The notes under the pieces are model-generated. The model was not told the origin of the DNA. It did no database searches and saw only the letters and a program-made list of their open reading frames with translations. A stretch of DNA of 14,141 bases, taken from the NCBI GenBank assembly GCA_946413945.1, contig CAMKMR010000018.1, positions 1 to 14,141 of the forward strand, given 5' to 3'. The number at the start of each line of letters is the position of its first letter. Position 1 is the first letter of the stretch. The translations under genes were made by a program, and so were the position numbers. Of this stretch, positions 1 to 7,206 are shown piece by piece. Origin of the DNA: an uncultured Lachnospiraceae bacterium. Its GTDB lineage: Bacteria; Bacillota; Clostridia; Lachnospirales; Lachnospiraceae.

Positions 1-1074
1 AAGACCCATAACAACAGTAAATGGATAAATAGCCCCCATTACCATTGCCCCCAGTGGATCCTGAACTAACCATTTTGCCCCTTCTAATACCCAGCCTTCT
101 AAACTGGCAAATATAGGACCTATTACCACAAAAGTAGTTAAAGCTGTTGCAAAAACAGTTAAAAGAGGAACTACAAAAAGATCTACCATTTCCGGTATAA
201 CTTTATGCAGGCCTTTTTCTATCTTACTCATAAACCATACTGCTATTATTACCGGAATAACATGCCCCTGATAGCCATGTCTTGCTACTGATCCTACTAC
301 ATATGAACCTATCTTTAATCCTCCAAACAAGTGCCATCCTGGAATTCCAGGTATAGCAAGCCCTGAAGCGGCCCAGGTCCAGTCAGGATTTAAAGCCAGC
401 TGCTGAGCCTCGTATACATATGGGTTCATACCATTTATTGGGATCATAAAGAATTTATAGATATTTTCCACAGAAGCTACATTCCAGCCATTTAGCAGTC
501 CGCCATGAACCATCATAAGTCCAATAACTGCTCCTAAGAATATATTGCCACCGAAGACCCTTGCTGCCGAAATAGCTACTATAACCGGAAGAAATGCAAA
601 AGCTGTATTAGCGACCATATCTAAGAATGCATACCAGTCAGTTTGAGAAAACGAAGGCATTGCTTTTCCAAGTGCTTCAATAATACCCATCATAAGGCCG
701 GAAGCCACGATGGCAGGAAGGATAGGTACAAATACATCTCCTACAGTTTTCAAGGCTCTTTTCCATGCAGGTGCCTTTGCCGCTGCTGCAGTCTTAACAT
801 CTTCCTTTGTCGCAGCACTCATTCCTGAAACTTTTAAAAATTCTTCGTAAACCTTATTGACTGTTCCTGTTCCAATTATCAACTGAAGTTGTCCATTGGA
901 TTCAAACATCCCCTTTACGCCTTCGATATTTTCTAATGCTGCTTTATCAAGCTTACTGTTGTCAGCAATAACAAGTCTGAGTCTCGTAGCACAATGGGCT
1001 GCCTGTACAACATTTTCTCGCCCCCCAAGATTATCATAGATCTCTTTGGCACACTTTGAATAATCTAACGCCAT
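1..1074 (-). CDS. scrA: Sucrose-specific PTS enzyme IIBC (3' part cut by window edge)
   Basis: Membrane permease of the PEP:sugar phosphotransferase system, predicted to import sucrose as sucrose-6-phosphate. The visible 358 codons stay open to base 1; family members are about 450-480 aa, so roughly 100 C-terminal residues are missing and an attached IIA domain cannot be excluded. Residues 1-90 are the IIB domain, with the phosphorylation cysteine C28 in AAHCATRLRLV and the family signature GTGTVNKVYEEF. The IIC domain starts near residue 110 with several hydrophobic segments and the stretch ARHGYQGHVIPVIIAVWF. Start is the ATG at 1074-1072, preceded by GGAAAGGAG with 5 nt spacing. Sucrose rather than trehalose specificity rests on overall similarity to ScrA/SacP and on scrB elsewhere in the window. 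Regulation probably involves a cre-like site and a palindrome upstream. Confidence 0.9.
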   Translation of the reverse strand, partial: MALDYSKCAKEIYDNLGGRENVVQAAHCATRLRLVIADNSKLDKAALENIEGVKGMFESNGQLQLIIGTGTVNKVYEEFLKVSGMSAATKEDVKTAAAAKAPAWKRALKTVGDVFVPILPAIVASGLMMGIIEALGKAMPSFSQTDWYAFLDMVANTAFAFLPVIVAISAARVFGGNIFLGAVIGLMMVHGGLLNGWNVASVENIYKFFMIPINGMNPYVYEAQQLALNPDWTWAASGLAIPGIPGWHLFGGLKIGSYVVGSVARHGYQGHVIPVIIAVWFMSKIEKGLHKVIPEMVDLFVVPLLTVFATALTTFVVIGPIFASLEGWVLEGAKWLVQDPLGAMVMGAIYPFTVVMGL

Positions 1075-1124
1075 CTTGTCTCCTTTCCAAAGCTTTATAC
1101 CCAACTTTTAGATTGCCTTTTTAC

Positions 1125-1138
1125 TGTAACCGATTTCA
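1125..1138. promoter_or_regulatory. cre-like / LacI-family operator in the scrA leader
   Basis: TGTAACCGATTTCA fits the catabolite-responsive element consensus TGWAANCGNTNWCA at every position. It lies just downstream of the predicted scrA transcription start, where CcpA or a LacI-type sucrose repressor (ScrR) would block initiation or elongation. Which regulator binds cannot be told from sequence, as both families use a central CG. Confidence 0.6.
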
Positions 1139-1151
1139 CATTTATACTTTG

Positions 1152-1180
1152 ATTATATTCCTGACTTTCTTTTGTGTAAA
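1152..1180 (-). promoter_or_regulatory. Proximal sigma-A promoter of scrA
   Basis: On the minus strand a TTTACA -35 box (1175-1180) is separated by exactly 17 bp from a perfect TATAAT -10 box (1152-1157). Transcription would start near 1145, giving a leader of about 70 nt before the scrA ATG. It is the best promoter match in the window by eye; there is no experimental support. Confidence 0.72.
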
Positions 1181-1236
1181 TCGTCTTAATCTATAAGTTT
1201 TTCAATTTTTCTTTGTGCATTTCGCCCAAGACCATT

Positions 1237-1265
1237 TTTATAAAATTGTGAAAATATTTTCACAA
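1237..1265 (-). promoter_or_regulatory. Possible distal promoter of scrA inside a palindrome
   Basis: On the minus strand TTGTGA (1260-1265), a 17-bp spacer and TATAAA (1237-1242) make a plausible sigma-A promoter directed at scrA. Its -35 box and spacer are contained in the perfect palindrome at 1240-1271, so a dimeric regulator bound there would exclude RNA polymerase. Confidence 0.4.
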
Positions 1266-1271
1266 TTTTAT
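1240..1271. repeat. 32-bp perfect palindrome, probable operator
   Basis: Two 16-bp arms meet with no spacer; the core reads TTGTGAAAATATTTTCACAA. It sits between the terminator of the upstream operon and the scrA promoter. It is not followed by a U-run in the minus direction, so an operator is more likely than a terminator. The regulator is unknown. Confidence 0.6.
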
Positions 1272-1274
1272 TTC

Positions 1275-1309
1275 ATGCAAAATCTACATTCTTATTATAG
1301 ATTTTGCAT
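1275..1309. repeat. 12-bp inverted repeat with 11-bp spacer
   Basis: The arms ATGCAAAATCTA (1275-1286) and TAGATTTTGCAT (1298-1309) are perfect complements. It lies immediately after the operon terminator and before the 32-bp palindrome. It could be a second regulator site or an extra RNA hairpin; no U-tract follows it on the minus strand. Confidence 0.5.
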
Positions 1310-1314
1310 AATAA

Positions 1315-1353
1315 AAGGCTGATAAAGATAAAATACTCATCTTTATCAGCCTT
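1315..1353 (-). terminator. Intrinsic terminator of the moxR-to-hydrolase operon
   Basis: A perfect 15-bp stem (AAGGCTGATAAAGAT at 1315-1329 with its complement at 1339-1353) and a 9-nt loop begin 3 nt after the hydrolase stop codon. On the minus strand the stem is followed by TTTTATTATG. It insulates scrA from the upstream operon. Confidence 0.88.
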
Positions 1354-1356
1354 AAA

Positions 1357-2288
1357 TCAGCTTTTTAACATATCTATTATATTATCATAGTCTTCATAAG
1401 CTTCCGGATACGCTCTTTCTGCACAATAATTGTGTGGTACCCTCTCTCTTATAACAAAATGAACATCAACCTTTGCTTTTTCAAACTGTTTCTTAAAACT
1501 TTCATACTTAGCAAAATTATATTCTTCATTACTATAAAAGAACCAGGTTTCAGGGAAATCAGTAAGGTTAAGCCCGTCACAAGTAAGCATATAATCCGGA
1601 ATACCAAAACCATTGTAAGAAACTAAGCTTTTTACTTCAACAAGATGCCTTGGCGCCTGTGAATAATCCTTATTGGAATATTGTTTCATCCTATCCCATT
1701 CTTCCCTATCTTTTGGTGCACAACCAGGAGATATCAGCACCAAAAGATCCGGCATATCTATTGCAACATTTCTTTCATTTCTGTATACACACATCTCCAA
1801 AGCAAGAGTTGCACCGGCTCCAACACCATACAGATATACTTTTTCATAGCCACTTTTTTTACTTCCTTATAAGTCTGATAAAGCATGCGCACTGTATCTC
1901 TAATAGAATATTCCGGTGCCAGCGGATATCTAGGAAAATATACATCACTCTTAGTAAGCCTTCTCATCTTATTGGCCAGAGCCAGAGTTCTATCCGAAGC
2001 TTTAAAGACCATATAAGATTCACATATATAGATAATGGCATTCTTAGACCTTTTTTTTCCATTAAACTCCAGGACTTCAAAAAGTTCTTCATGAAGCTCA
2101 CCATATCCAACTTCAACACCTACCCTATGTTTTTTACAGTTTTTCAGATTCTCAAGATATTTGCTTTTTTCCCTTCTCTTGTTAATCTGTCCGATTTCTC
2201 TCAATTTATCATCCGGTGGAAGCGCAAGTGTGGATCTTCTCTTTTCAGTTTTAATTTTTAATTTTGCTTTTAAAAGACCTAAACTCAA
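1357..2288 (-). pseudogene. Degenerate alpha/beta-hydrolase-fold protein (HSL / hydrolase_3 type), broken by one base in an A7 run
   Basis: Two overlapping frames together make a 310-residue alpha/beta-hydrolase. The 5' frame starts at TTG 2288-2286, preceded by GGAGGTG with 8 nt spacing. It reads in phase to the A7 run at 1854-1860, after which the family sequence continues in the -1 frame to the TGA at 1359-1357. Recognisable parts are AIIYICESYMVF (84-95), the position of strand beta-3 and the oxyanion motif; YPLAPEY (121-127); the nucleophile elbow YGVGAG (154-159); and VPHNYC with the conserved His near 286. The active site is altered: the HGG motif reads Cys-Glu-Ser (89-91), the nucleophile Ser is Gly157, and the acid region reads Asn-Glu-Glu (254-256). 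So even an intact protein should lack esterase activity. The frame break may be a real mutation, slippage, or a homopolymer miscount. It is the last gene of the moxR operon. Confidence 0.7.
1854..1860 (-). other. A7 slippery run at the hydrolase frame break
   Basis: On the coding strand the upstream frame reads GTA AAA AAA GTG, a heptamer of the form A AAA AAA. A -1 slip, or one extra A, joins the two hydrolase halves at residues 145/146 (Lys-Lys | Ser-Gly-Tyr). No convincing stimulatory hairpin was seen just downstream. Confidence 0.6.
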
Positions 2289-2310
2289 TTTGAAAGCACC
2301 TCCATTTCAC

Positions 2311-2420
2311 TTTATCCTCTCGACTTTTCCTGTATGATCTTATATTTCCCTTTATATTCTGACTTTTCCTGTATGATCTTATATCTCCCTTTATCCTCTC
2401 GACTTTCCCTGTATAGTCTT
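2311..2420. repeat. Tandem repeat, about 2.8 copies of a 39-40 bp unit
   Basis: Copies begin at 2311, 2351 and 2390. They share a TTTAT start, GACTTTYCCTGTAT in the middle and, in the first two copies, GATCTTATAT plus CCC at the end. The third copy is more diverged. The array fills most of the 168-bp gap between the transglutaminase and hydrolase genes and ends 8 bp before the hydrolase ribosome binding site. Confidence 0.8.
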
Positions 2421-2456
2421 GCTTTAGCTTTACTAACTTAACTACCTTACTGTCCT

Positions 2457-4883
2457 TTAATAGTCTATTTTTCTTTTATATTTCCTGTTTAAGCTTATTT
2501 TTAATAAGCGCTCCAGATAGGATAAAGACTCGTAGAGTTCTGCTTCATCCAGATTCTTATCAGAAAAGCCTGCTTTTTCCAATGTTTTTTTAAATGAATC
2601 CAACTCTTCATCATCTAAGCCTTCGTTGTTTTCCTTTGCTCTTCTGTTAAGCTCTAAAAGCTGCTCCTTGTAGTTTACATAACGCTCAAGGCTCTTATCC
2701 CTCTTTCTAAGTTTCATAAGAGCATGAGAATAAATCAGTATAAGCTTATCTGAATTTTCAGCAGTTCTAAGAGCCTTTTTATATTTTATCTCCGGCAGAG
2801 TTTTAATAACGATCATTATAAATAAGCCTAATGCCATCATAACAAATACAGTATAAGCTAAAACATTCAGGATCTTATCACTCAGGTGGAAAGAAAAATC
2901 CTTTCCATTTGCCCCCGGATTCTGGTCAGTATAGTTAACATCAACACCATCTCCAAACCAGTCTCTAAATGCAGACCAGAAATCTTCTGCATCACTTTCT
3001 TCTTCCAAAAATGAAGCCGGTGTTTCCTCAACTACTTCCCAGCCCTTACCTTCAACATAAATCTCAACCCAGGCATGAGCATCTGCATCAGTAACATAAA
3101 TAGATACAATCGCCGTTCTACCAAGCGCTGAATAACCAGAATAAAATTCATTATATACTGACTCCTGATTCATCATACCACTATTTAAGATCTGATCATA
3201 GGAAATAGCATACCCTTCACAATATCTGGCCGGTATTCCAAGTTGTCTGAAAACAAGAGTTGCCGCACTTGCAAAATGAGCACAATAGCCTTTTTGGTTT
3301 TCAAGGATAAAATAATTGATAAAATCCTGCTGTTTAGGAGTTGCCCCTGGTCTTATGGTATAAGGTATATTATCCTGATAATAGTCCGCAAGTTTCTCAG
3401 CAATTTCCATAGGATCCTTACAATCCTTAAGCCCCGCCCTATCAATAAGCTTCTCTACAGCCATCACATTTTCACCCGGAACTTCAAGATATTCTTTTAC
3501 ATTTTTTTCTATCTTTTCTTTTTCCTCTTCAGACCTCTCAATTATAAGGTTATCATCATCCAGAAGCGGATAATAGGTTATCTCGGATTCCTCTCCAAGT
3601 CCCATAATTTTTCCATCTTCTGAATAGTAAGGAGCTAAAAATGATACCCCCGCATCAGCATTCTTGATCTTCATTTTAGCCTTTGCAGTTTCTGAAGCTG
3701 AAGCTTCATAGTTCTTTCTAAGAGCCTCTGTCTCACTGTCTAAATAAGAACCTCTTTCAACATATTCAACAGTATCTACCCATTGATTTTCATAAGGCTG
3801 ATATTCCTTACCCGTAAAGTTTTTTATATAAACTGTATTATGATCATAAGGTGTAAAATCCACAATTAAATCTGTCTGATAATCCAGCCTTATCGCAGAT
3901 ACTCCGCCTAATTTACCTGTAGCAAGGCCACCATGAGACTGATATTTGTTGAAAAGGCCTCCAACGCCAAGCATTATGACATTCTGCATAAGTTCCCTGG
4001 ACGCTTCTTTATAAGGATTTTTCTTTTGTCTTATATCAAAGATCTGCTTATCATAAATAAGAGAAAGCCCCATAACAACAACAATTATGTATACTCCAAC
4101 CATTATCAGTCCCTGTCTTAAAGATCTGTGATCAAGTCCATAACTTATGCCCTTTTTACTTCGTTTAAAAATATGATCATTTCTTGATAAACGATAATGT
4201 CCACCAGCTTTAATAGTTATAGACATTGCAATTCCCATTAATAGCATTATGGAGTAAACAAGCGCCGGTTCCTTCTGCAGATAAAAAGCTATCATATTTG
4301 CAGATACTGTTATAAAGATAGCCACCATATATCTTGCTCGTCTAAGGATATAGTTATTAAGAAGGATATTTGCTATAACACCTATTATACTTGCTGCAAT
4401 AGTGATCGCTAAGTATCTGTCACTTATCCTTTCACCATAGTAAGTCATACCTTCTGTATTAAAATAATCAGAAGCAACCTCGATGGTATCATTTAAAACT
4501 GCATAGAAGCCTGAGTTTACATAATCTCTAAGTAATATCAGTAGCCCTGCATAAAATACGAAGAATAACAGATAACCCAGATTTTCCGATCTCCAGCTAC
4601 GATAAAGAAAGGCACATATAACGGCTGTTATAAGGACTACGATATTAAATATCATATGATCAAAACCAGAACCTATGGCTGTAAGATAACTCCCTATTCC
4701 GCCCGCTGCAAGGAAATATACCATTATTCCCTTTATCAGAAGGGTAAGATATCTGCTTTCTTTTACATCATAGATTTCTTCCGGGATCTTAAGTCCTGCA
4801 CATAAAACGACCGGACTTCTGTCTTCCTTAAGCCAGGCAGATCTTAGCCTTTTTCTTTCTGCTTTTCTCTCTGCTTTTGTCAT
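2457..4883 (-). CDS. TgpA-like membrane-anchored transglutaminase/protease-fold protein
   Basis: A protein of 808 aa. About seven hydrophobic segments lie in residues 25-280, followed by a large extracytoplasmic region, one more membrane segment near residues 660-685 (ILNVLAYTVFVMMALGLFIM) and a charged cytoplasmic tail resembling DUF4129. The core is transglutaminase-like, with C534 in KGYCAHFASAA and H603 in DAHAWVEIY. At the third position E619 in VVEETP stands where many relatives have Asp. The family is thought to act on peptides or envelope proteins; the substrate is unknown. Start choice: ATG 4883 follows the DUF58 stop by 7 nt, with AGGA 11 nt upstream. An upstream ATG at 4949 would overlap DUF58 by 59 bp and has AAGGAG only 2 nt away, so it is less likely but possible. 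It belongs with moxR and DUF58 as a conserved module. Confidence 0.87.
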   Translation of the reverse strand: MTKAERKAERKRLRSAWLKEDRSPVVLCAGLKIPEEIYDVKESRYLTLLIKGIMVYFLAAGGIGSYLTAIGSGFDHMIFNIVVLITAVICAFLYRSWRSENLGYLLFFVFYAGLLILLRDYVNSGFYAVLNDTIEVASDYFNTEGMTYYGERISDRYLAITIAASIIGVIANILLNNYILRRARYMVAIFITVSANMIAFYLQKEPALVYSIMLLMGIAMSITIKAGGHYRLSRNDHIFKRSKKGISYGLDHRSLRQGLIMVGVYIIVVVMGLSLIYDKQIFDIRQKKNPYKEASRELMQNVIMLGVGGLFNKYQSHGGLATGKLGGVSAIRLDYQTDLIVDFTPYDHNTVYIKNFTGKEYQPYENQWVDTVEYVERGSYLDSETEALRKNYEASASETAKAKMKIKNADAGVSFLAPYYSEDGKIMGLGEESEITYYPLLDDDNLIIERSEEEKEKIEKNVKEYLEVPGENVMAVEKLIDRAGLKDCKDPMEIAEKLADYYQDNIPYTIRPGATPKQQDFINYFILENQKGYCAHFASAATLVFRQLGIPARYCEGYAISYDQILNSGMMNQESVYNEFYSGYSALGRTAIVSIYVTDADAHAWVEIYVEGKGWEVVEETPASFLEEESDAEDFWSAFRDWFGDGVDVNYTDQNPGANGKDFSFHLSDKILNVLAYTVFVMMALGLFIMIVIKTLPEIKYKKALRTAENSDKLILIYSHALMKLRKRDKSLERYVNYKEQLLELNRRAKENNEGLDDEELDSFKKTLEKAGFSDKNLDEAELYESLSYLERLLKISLNRKYKRKIDY

Positions 4884-4890
4884 ATCTTTT

Positions 4891-5937
4891 TTAGTCCTGT
4901 TCGATGACTTCTGCATCTGCCTCACCGCCTTTAGCTGTAATGTGGACATAACTCCTTAATTCCGGATATATCGCCCTCATAAGTTCAATAGTCTTGTCGT
5001 TTTCCTTATATATGGAAGCAAAATACATCTCTAAAAATGTATCTGTCAGATCATCCATATTCATTATCTCATGTTCCTTAAATTCATATTCTTTATCACT
5101 CCAATAAAGAAATCTTGTGTAAACCCCTTCTTTTACCAGCATAAGACAGGTATTGTATGCAAGAGTAATGACCTTATCCACTTCATCCATAGATGGCGCA
5201 AGTTCAGCTACAAGAACCATCTGCTGATCAGACATGGATACTCTGTCCTTAACCATAAGGATATCCCTTTTAGCTGACAACTTCCAATGAATGCTCATAA
5301 GCTTATCTCCCGGAATATATTCTCTAACATCTGACACATCTGAAAAATCATGCCCTTTTTTCTTTGTCTCTTCACTTTCAGTCATTCCAAGAGTCATATC
5401 ATTTAAACTCTTAAGTCCCTCACTGACATTTTCAGGGAAAATACAGATTTCATCATAACTATCTATTTTTTTTGAGATAGATATGATACCCAGCATGCTC
5501 CTTACAGTAAAACTCTTTACTGAAAACCTGTATCTTCCATTCATTGAAAATTCAACCGGGATATGCTGCTCATAATTTTCATGAAATCTTACAGGAAGTG
5601 ATATTACAGTCGAAGCCTCACTGCCATAGAAAGCATTTTCTGTATCAAGCTTAATGGAAAGGTCAAAAGACATAAAAAACGCATTGTTATTTACAAGAAG
5701 CGCAATATAGGATGTATTTCCTCTGGTCTCCCTCTTTTCCAGACACTTCACTTCAAGGCTCAGCTTATTTCTTAAAACTATCACTCCTGTAAGGGAAATA
5801 GGGAGCACTAAAAGATAGAGAACTAATGCCATAAAAAGAAAATGATTTCGTAAGAACCAGTAACTGATCACTATCACTAATAGCTGTATAAGATATCCTA
5901 TCAATCTTCCTATGTGAATTTTTGTTTTTAAATACAT
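4891..5937 (-). CDS. DUF58 domain protein
   Basis: A membrane protein of 348 aa. Two hydrophobic segments (about residues 9-27 and 33-56) are followed by a soluble region with beta-rich character and then the DUF58 signature REYIPGDKLMSIHWKLSAKR (205-224). DUF58 proteins often have a vWA-like fold and are encoded beside MoxR ATPases, which are thought to act on them as chaperones. The function here is unknown. Start is ATG 5937, 13 nt after the moxR stop, with only a weak GGG upstream, so translational coupling is likely. A TTG at 5970, overlapping moxR, was judged less probable. The next gene follows after 7 nt, consistent with stoichiometric expression of the module. Confidence 0.88.
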   Translation of the reverse strand: MYLKTKIHIGRLIGYLIQLLVIVISYWFLRNHFLFMALVLYLLVLPISLTGVIVLRNKLSLEVKCLEKRETRGNTSYIALLVNNNAFFMSFDLSIKLDTENAFYGSEASTVISLPVRFHENYEQHIPVEFSMNGRYRFSVKSFTVRSMLGIISISKKIDSYDEICIFPENVSEGLKSLNDMTLGMTESEETKKKGHDFSDVSDVREYIPGDKLMSIHWKLSAKRDILMVKDRVSMSDQQMVLVAELAPSMDEVDKVITLAYNTCLMLVKEGVYTRFLYWSDKEYEFKEHEIMNMDDLTDTFLEMYFASIYKENDKTIELMRAIYPELRSYVHITAKGGEADAEVIEQD

Positions 5938-5950
5938 ATTTTTTACCCGA

Positions 5951-6880
5951 TCAATTTCTAGGTGCTGCAACTATTTCTATCAATCTTCTTATTGCTTTAT
6001 CCATATCAAGGCCTTCTGCTCTTGCCCTTTGGCCCAGCTTTACTCTGTGTCCTAAGGTATCGCGGACAATATTTTGAACATCTTCGGCTATAACATAATC
6101 CCTGCCTTCGATAACCGCCATTGCCTTAGCCATTTTAAGCATAGCAATAGTTCCTCTTGGACTGGCCCCCATAGAAAACATCTCATTTTTCCTTGTTTCT
6201 TCAACAAGGCTTACAATATATTCATAAATATCATCTTTCACAAACAGCTCATTGGTCTTTTTTCTTAAGTCTATCAGCTCATTTAACCCGATAACCGCAT
6301 TTAATGATTTAATTGGGGCAGCTGCATTTCCCTTAAGGATCTCAACCGCATCCTGATGAGAAGGATAGCCCATAGAAAGGCAGACCATAAATCTGTCAAG
6401 CTGAGACTCTGGAAGCATCTGTGTTCCAGAAGATCCATAAGGATTTTCAGTTGCTATGACTATAAATGGATCCGGTAAGGCTCTGGTCACTCCATCAACC
6501 GTTGCTGTTCCCTCTTCCATTACTTCAAGCAGGGCTGACTGAGTCTTTGGAGAAGTACGATTTATCTCGTCTGCCAAAAAGAGATTACAAAATACGGAAC
6601 CTGGTCTGAACTCAAATTCCTTACTTGCACTATTAAACATCGAAAAACCAAGGATATCACTAGGAAGAACGTCTGGTGTAAACTGAACCCTCTTATAATC
6701 AAGACTTAAAGTCTTTGCAAAGGCTGTAGCGAGAGTCGTCTTACCTACTCCCGGAATGTCCTCCATAAGAACATGTCCTCCTGCTAAAGCTGCAGCTAAA
6801 ACCTTTTTAACCACATCTTCCTTACCCTTTATAACTTTATTTACATTTTTTTGAACTTCTAAAATCTTATCTTCACTCAT
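5951..6880 (-). CDS. MoxR-family AAA+ ATPase
   Basis: A cytoplasmic AAA+ ATPase of 309 aa, the usual length for MoxR proteins. The Walker A loop is EDIPGVGKTT (40-49). Walker B is LFLADEINR (100-108), followed by the typical TSPKTQSALLEVMEE helix. A sensor region ATENP and the C-terminal lid (SMGASPRGTIAMLKMAKA) are present. MoxR ATPases act as chaperones or assembly factors for vWA/DUF58-type partners, which fits the two downstream genes. Start: ATG 6880 has GGGAG 5 nt upstream. The in-frame ATG at 6892 overlaps that ribosome binding site and lacks one of its own. It is the first gene of the minus-strand operon ending at 1353 and is divergent from pyk. Confidence 0.93.
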   Translation of the reverse strand: MSEDKILEVQKNVNKVIKGKEDVVKKVLAAALAGGHVLMEDIPGVGKTTLATAFAKTLSLDYKRVQFTPDVLPSDILGFSMFNSASKEFEFRPGSVFCNLFLADEINRTSPKTQSALLEVMEEGTATVDGVTRALPDPFIVIATENPYGSSGTQMLPESQLDRFMVCLSMGYPSHQDAVEILKGNAAAPIKSLNAVIGLNELIDLRKKTNELFVKDDIYEYIVSLVEETRKNEMFSMGASPRGTIAMLKMAKAMAVIEGRDYVIAEDVQNIVRDTLGHRVKLGQRARAEGLDMDKAIRRLIEIVAAPRN

Positions 6881-7068
6881 ATATTCTCCCATTTCTTTTA
6901 CTGGCCTTTAACTCTCTTTTGCTGGCTTTTTTCTTTCGACACAACTTTCTAATATGACCAAATAATCTTCACTTTTTTGTTAATATAATTTTAATACTAT
7001 CAAAGCTTATATATCAACTTAAAAGAGCCTTAATTTTAGTTATTACACAGTTTTTTCACCAGTTATAA

Positions 7069-7097
7069 TTGTATTTACATATTAATAAGGATATAAT
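7069..7097 (+). promoter_or_regulatory. Candidate pyk promoter
   Basis: TTGTAT (7069-7074), a 17-bp spacer and a perfect TATAAT (7092-7097) suggest initiation near 7104, about 100 nt before the pyk ATG. The -35 box is weak (3 of 6). The -10 box overlaps a 7-bp dyad AGGATAT...ATATCCT (7088-7094 / 7106-7112) that could bind a regulator. An upstream TATAAT at 7064 is an alternative. Confidence 0.45.
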
Positions 7098-7149
7098 TGT
7101 TCTGAATATCCTATTTTTTAGGAAACTATTTTTTTGTACAAACATTTCA

Positions 7150-7163
7150 TGACATAAATGTCA
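7150..7163. repeat. Small dyad in the pyk leader
   Basis: TGACAT AA ATGTCA is a 6-bp inverted repeat with a 2-bp centre. It overlaps a second dyad ACATTT...AAATGT (7142-7147 / 7156-7161). It might be an operator in the untranslated leader, but the sequence is AT-rich and chance is possible. Confidence 0.3.
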
Positions 7164-7206
7164 AAAGTCTAAAACCCACATTATTATTGCTTAAGAGGAG
7201 AAAAAT

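Larger units (their letters stand above)
6893..7206. promoter_or_regulatory. Divergent intergenic region moxR/pyk
   Basis: This AT-rich region carries no convincing gene and must hold both divergent promoters. For pyk two TATAAT boxes are visible (7064-7069 and 7092-7097). Dyads lie at 7088-7112 and 7142-7163. For moxR no single promoter stands out; several TTGATA/TATTAA-like pairs with poor spacing occur around 6970-7020. A loose direct repeat (GGCCAGTAAAAG / GCCAGCAAAAG on the minus strand) precedes moxR. Confidence 0.55.

Noticed and set aside
1248..1264. Rex or CRP-type site in the 32-bp palindrome
   Set aside because: The half-sites resemble both, but spacing is 2 bp too long for Rex (TTGTGAA-N6-TTCACAA instead of N4) and for CRP (N8 instead of N6).
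1780..1853. Stimulatory RNA hairpin for programmed frameshifting
   Set aside because: Only short 4-bp pairings (GTTG/CAAC type) were found, too weak to support programmed recoding on their own.
1650..2261. Plus-strand 203-codon open frame
   Set aside because: It lies antisense to the hydrolase gene, has no ribosome binding site of note and resembles no protein family; it is a mirror of the minus-strand coding sequence.
2311..2420. CRISPR-like array
   Set aside because: The copies are directly adjacent with no unique spacers and diverge from one another; it is a simple tandem repeat.
5938..5970. TTG start for the DUF58 gene at 5970
   Set aside because: It would overlap the moxR 3' end by 20 bp and add an unconserved leader; ATG 5937 lies just after the moxR stop.
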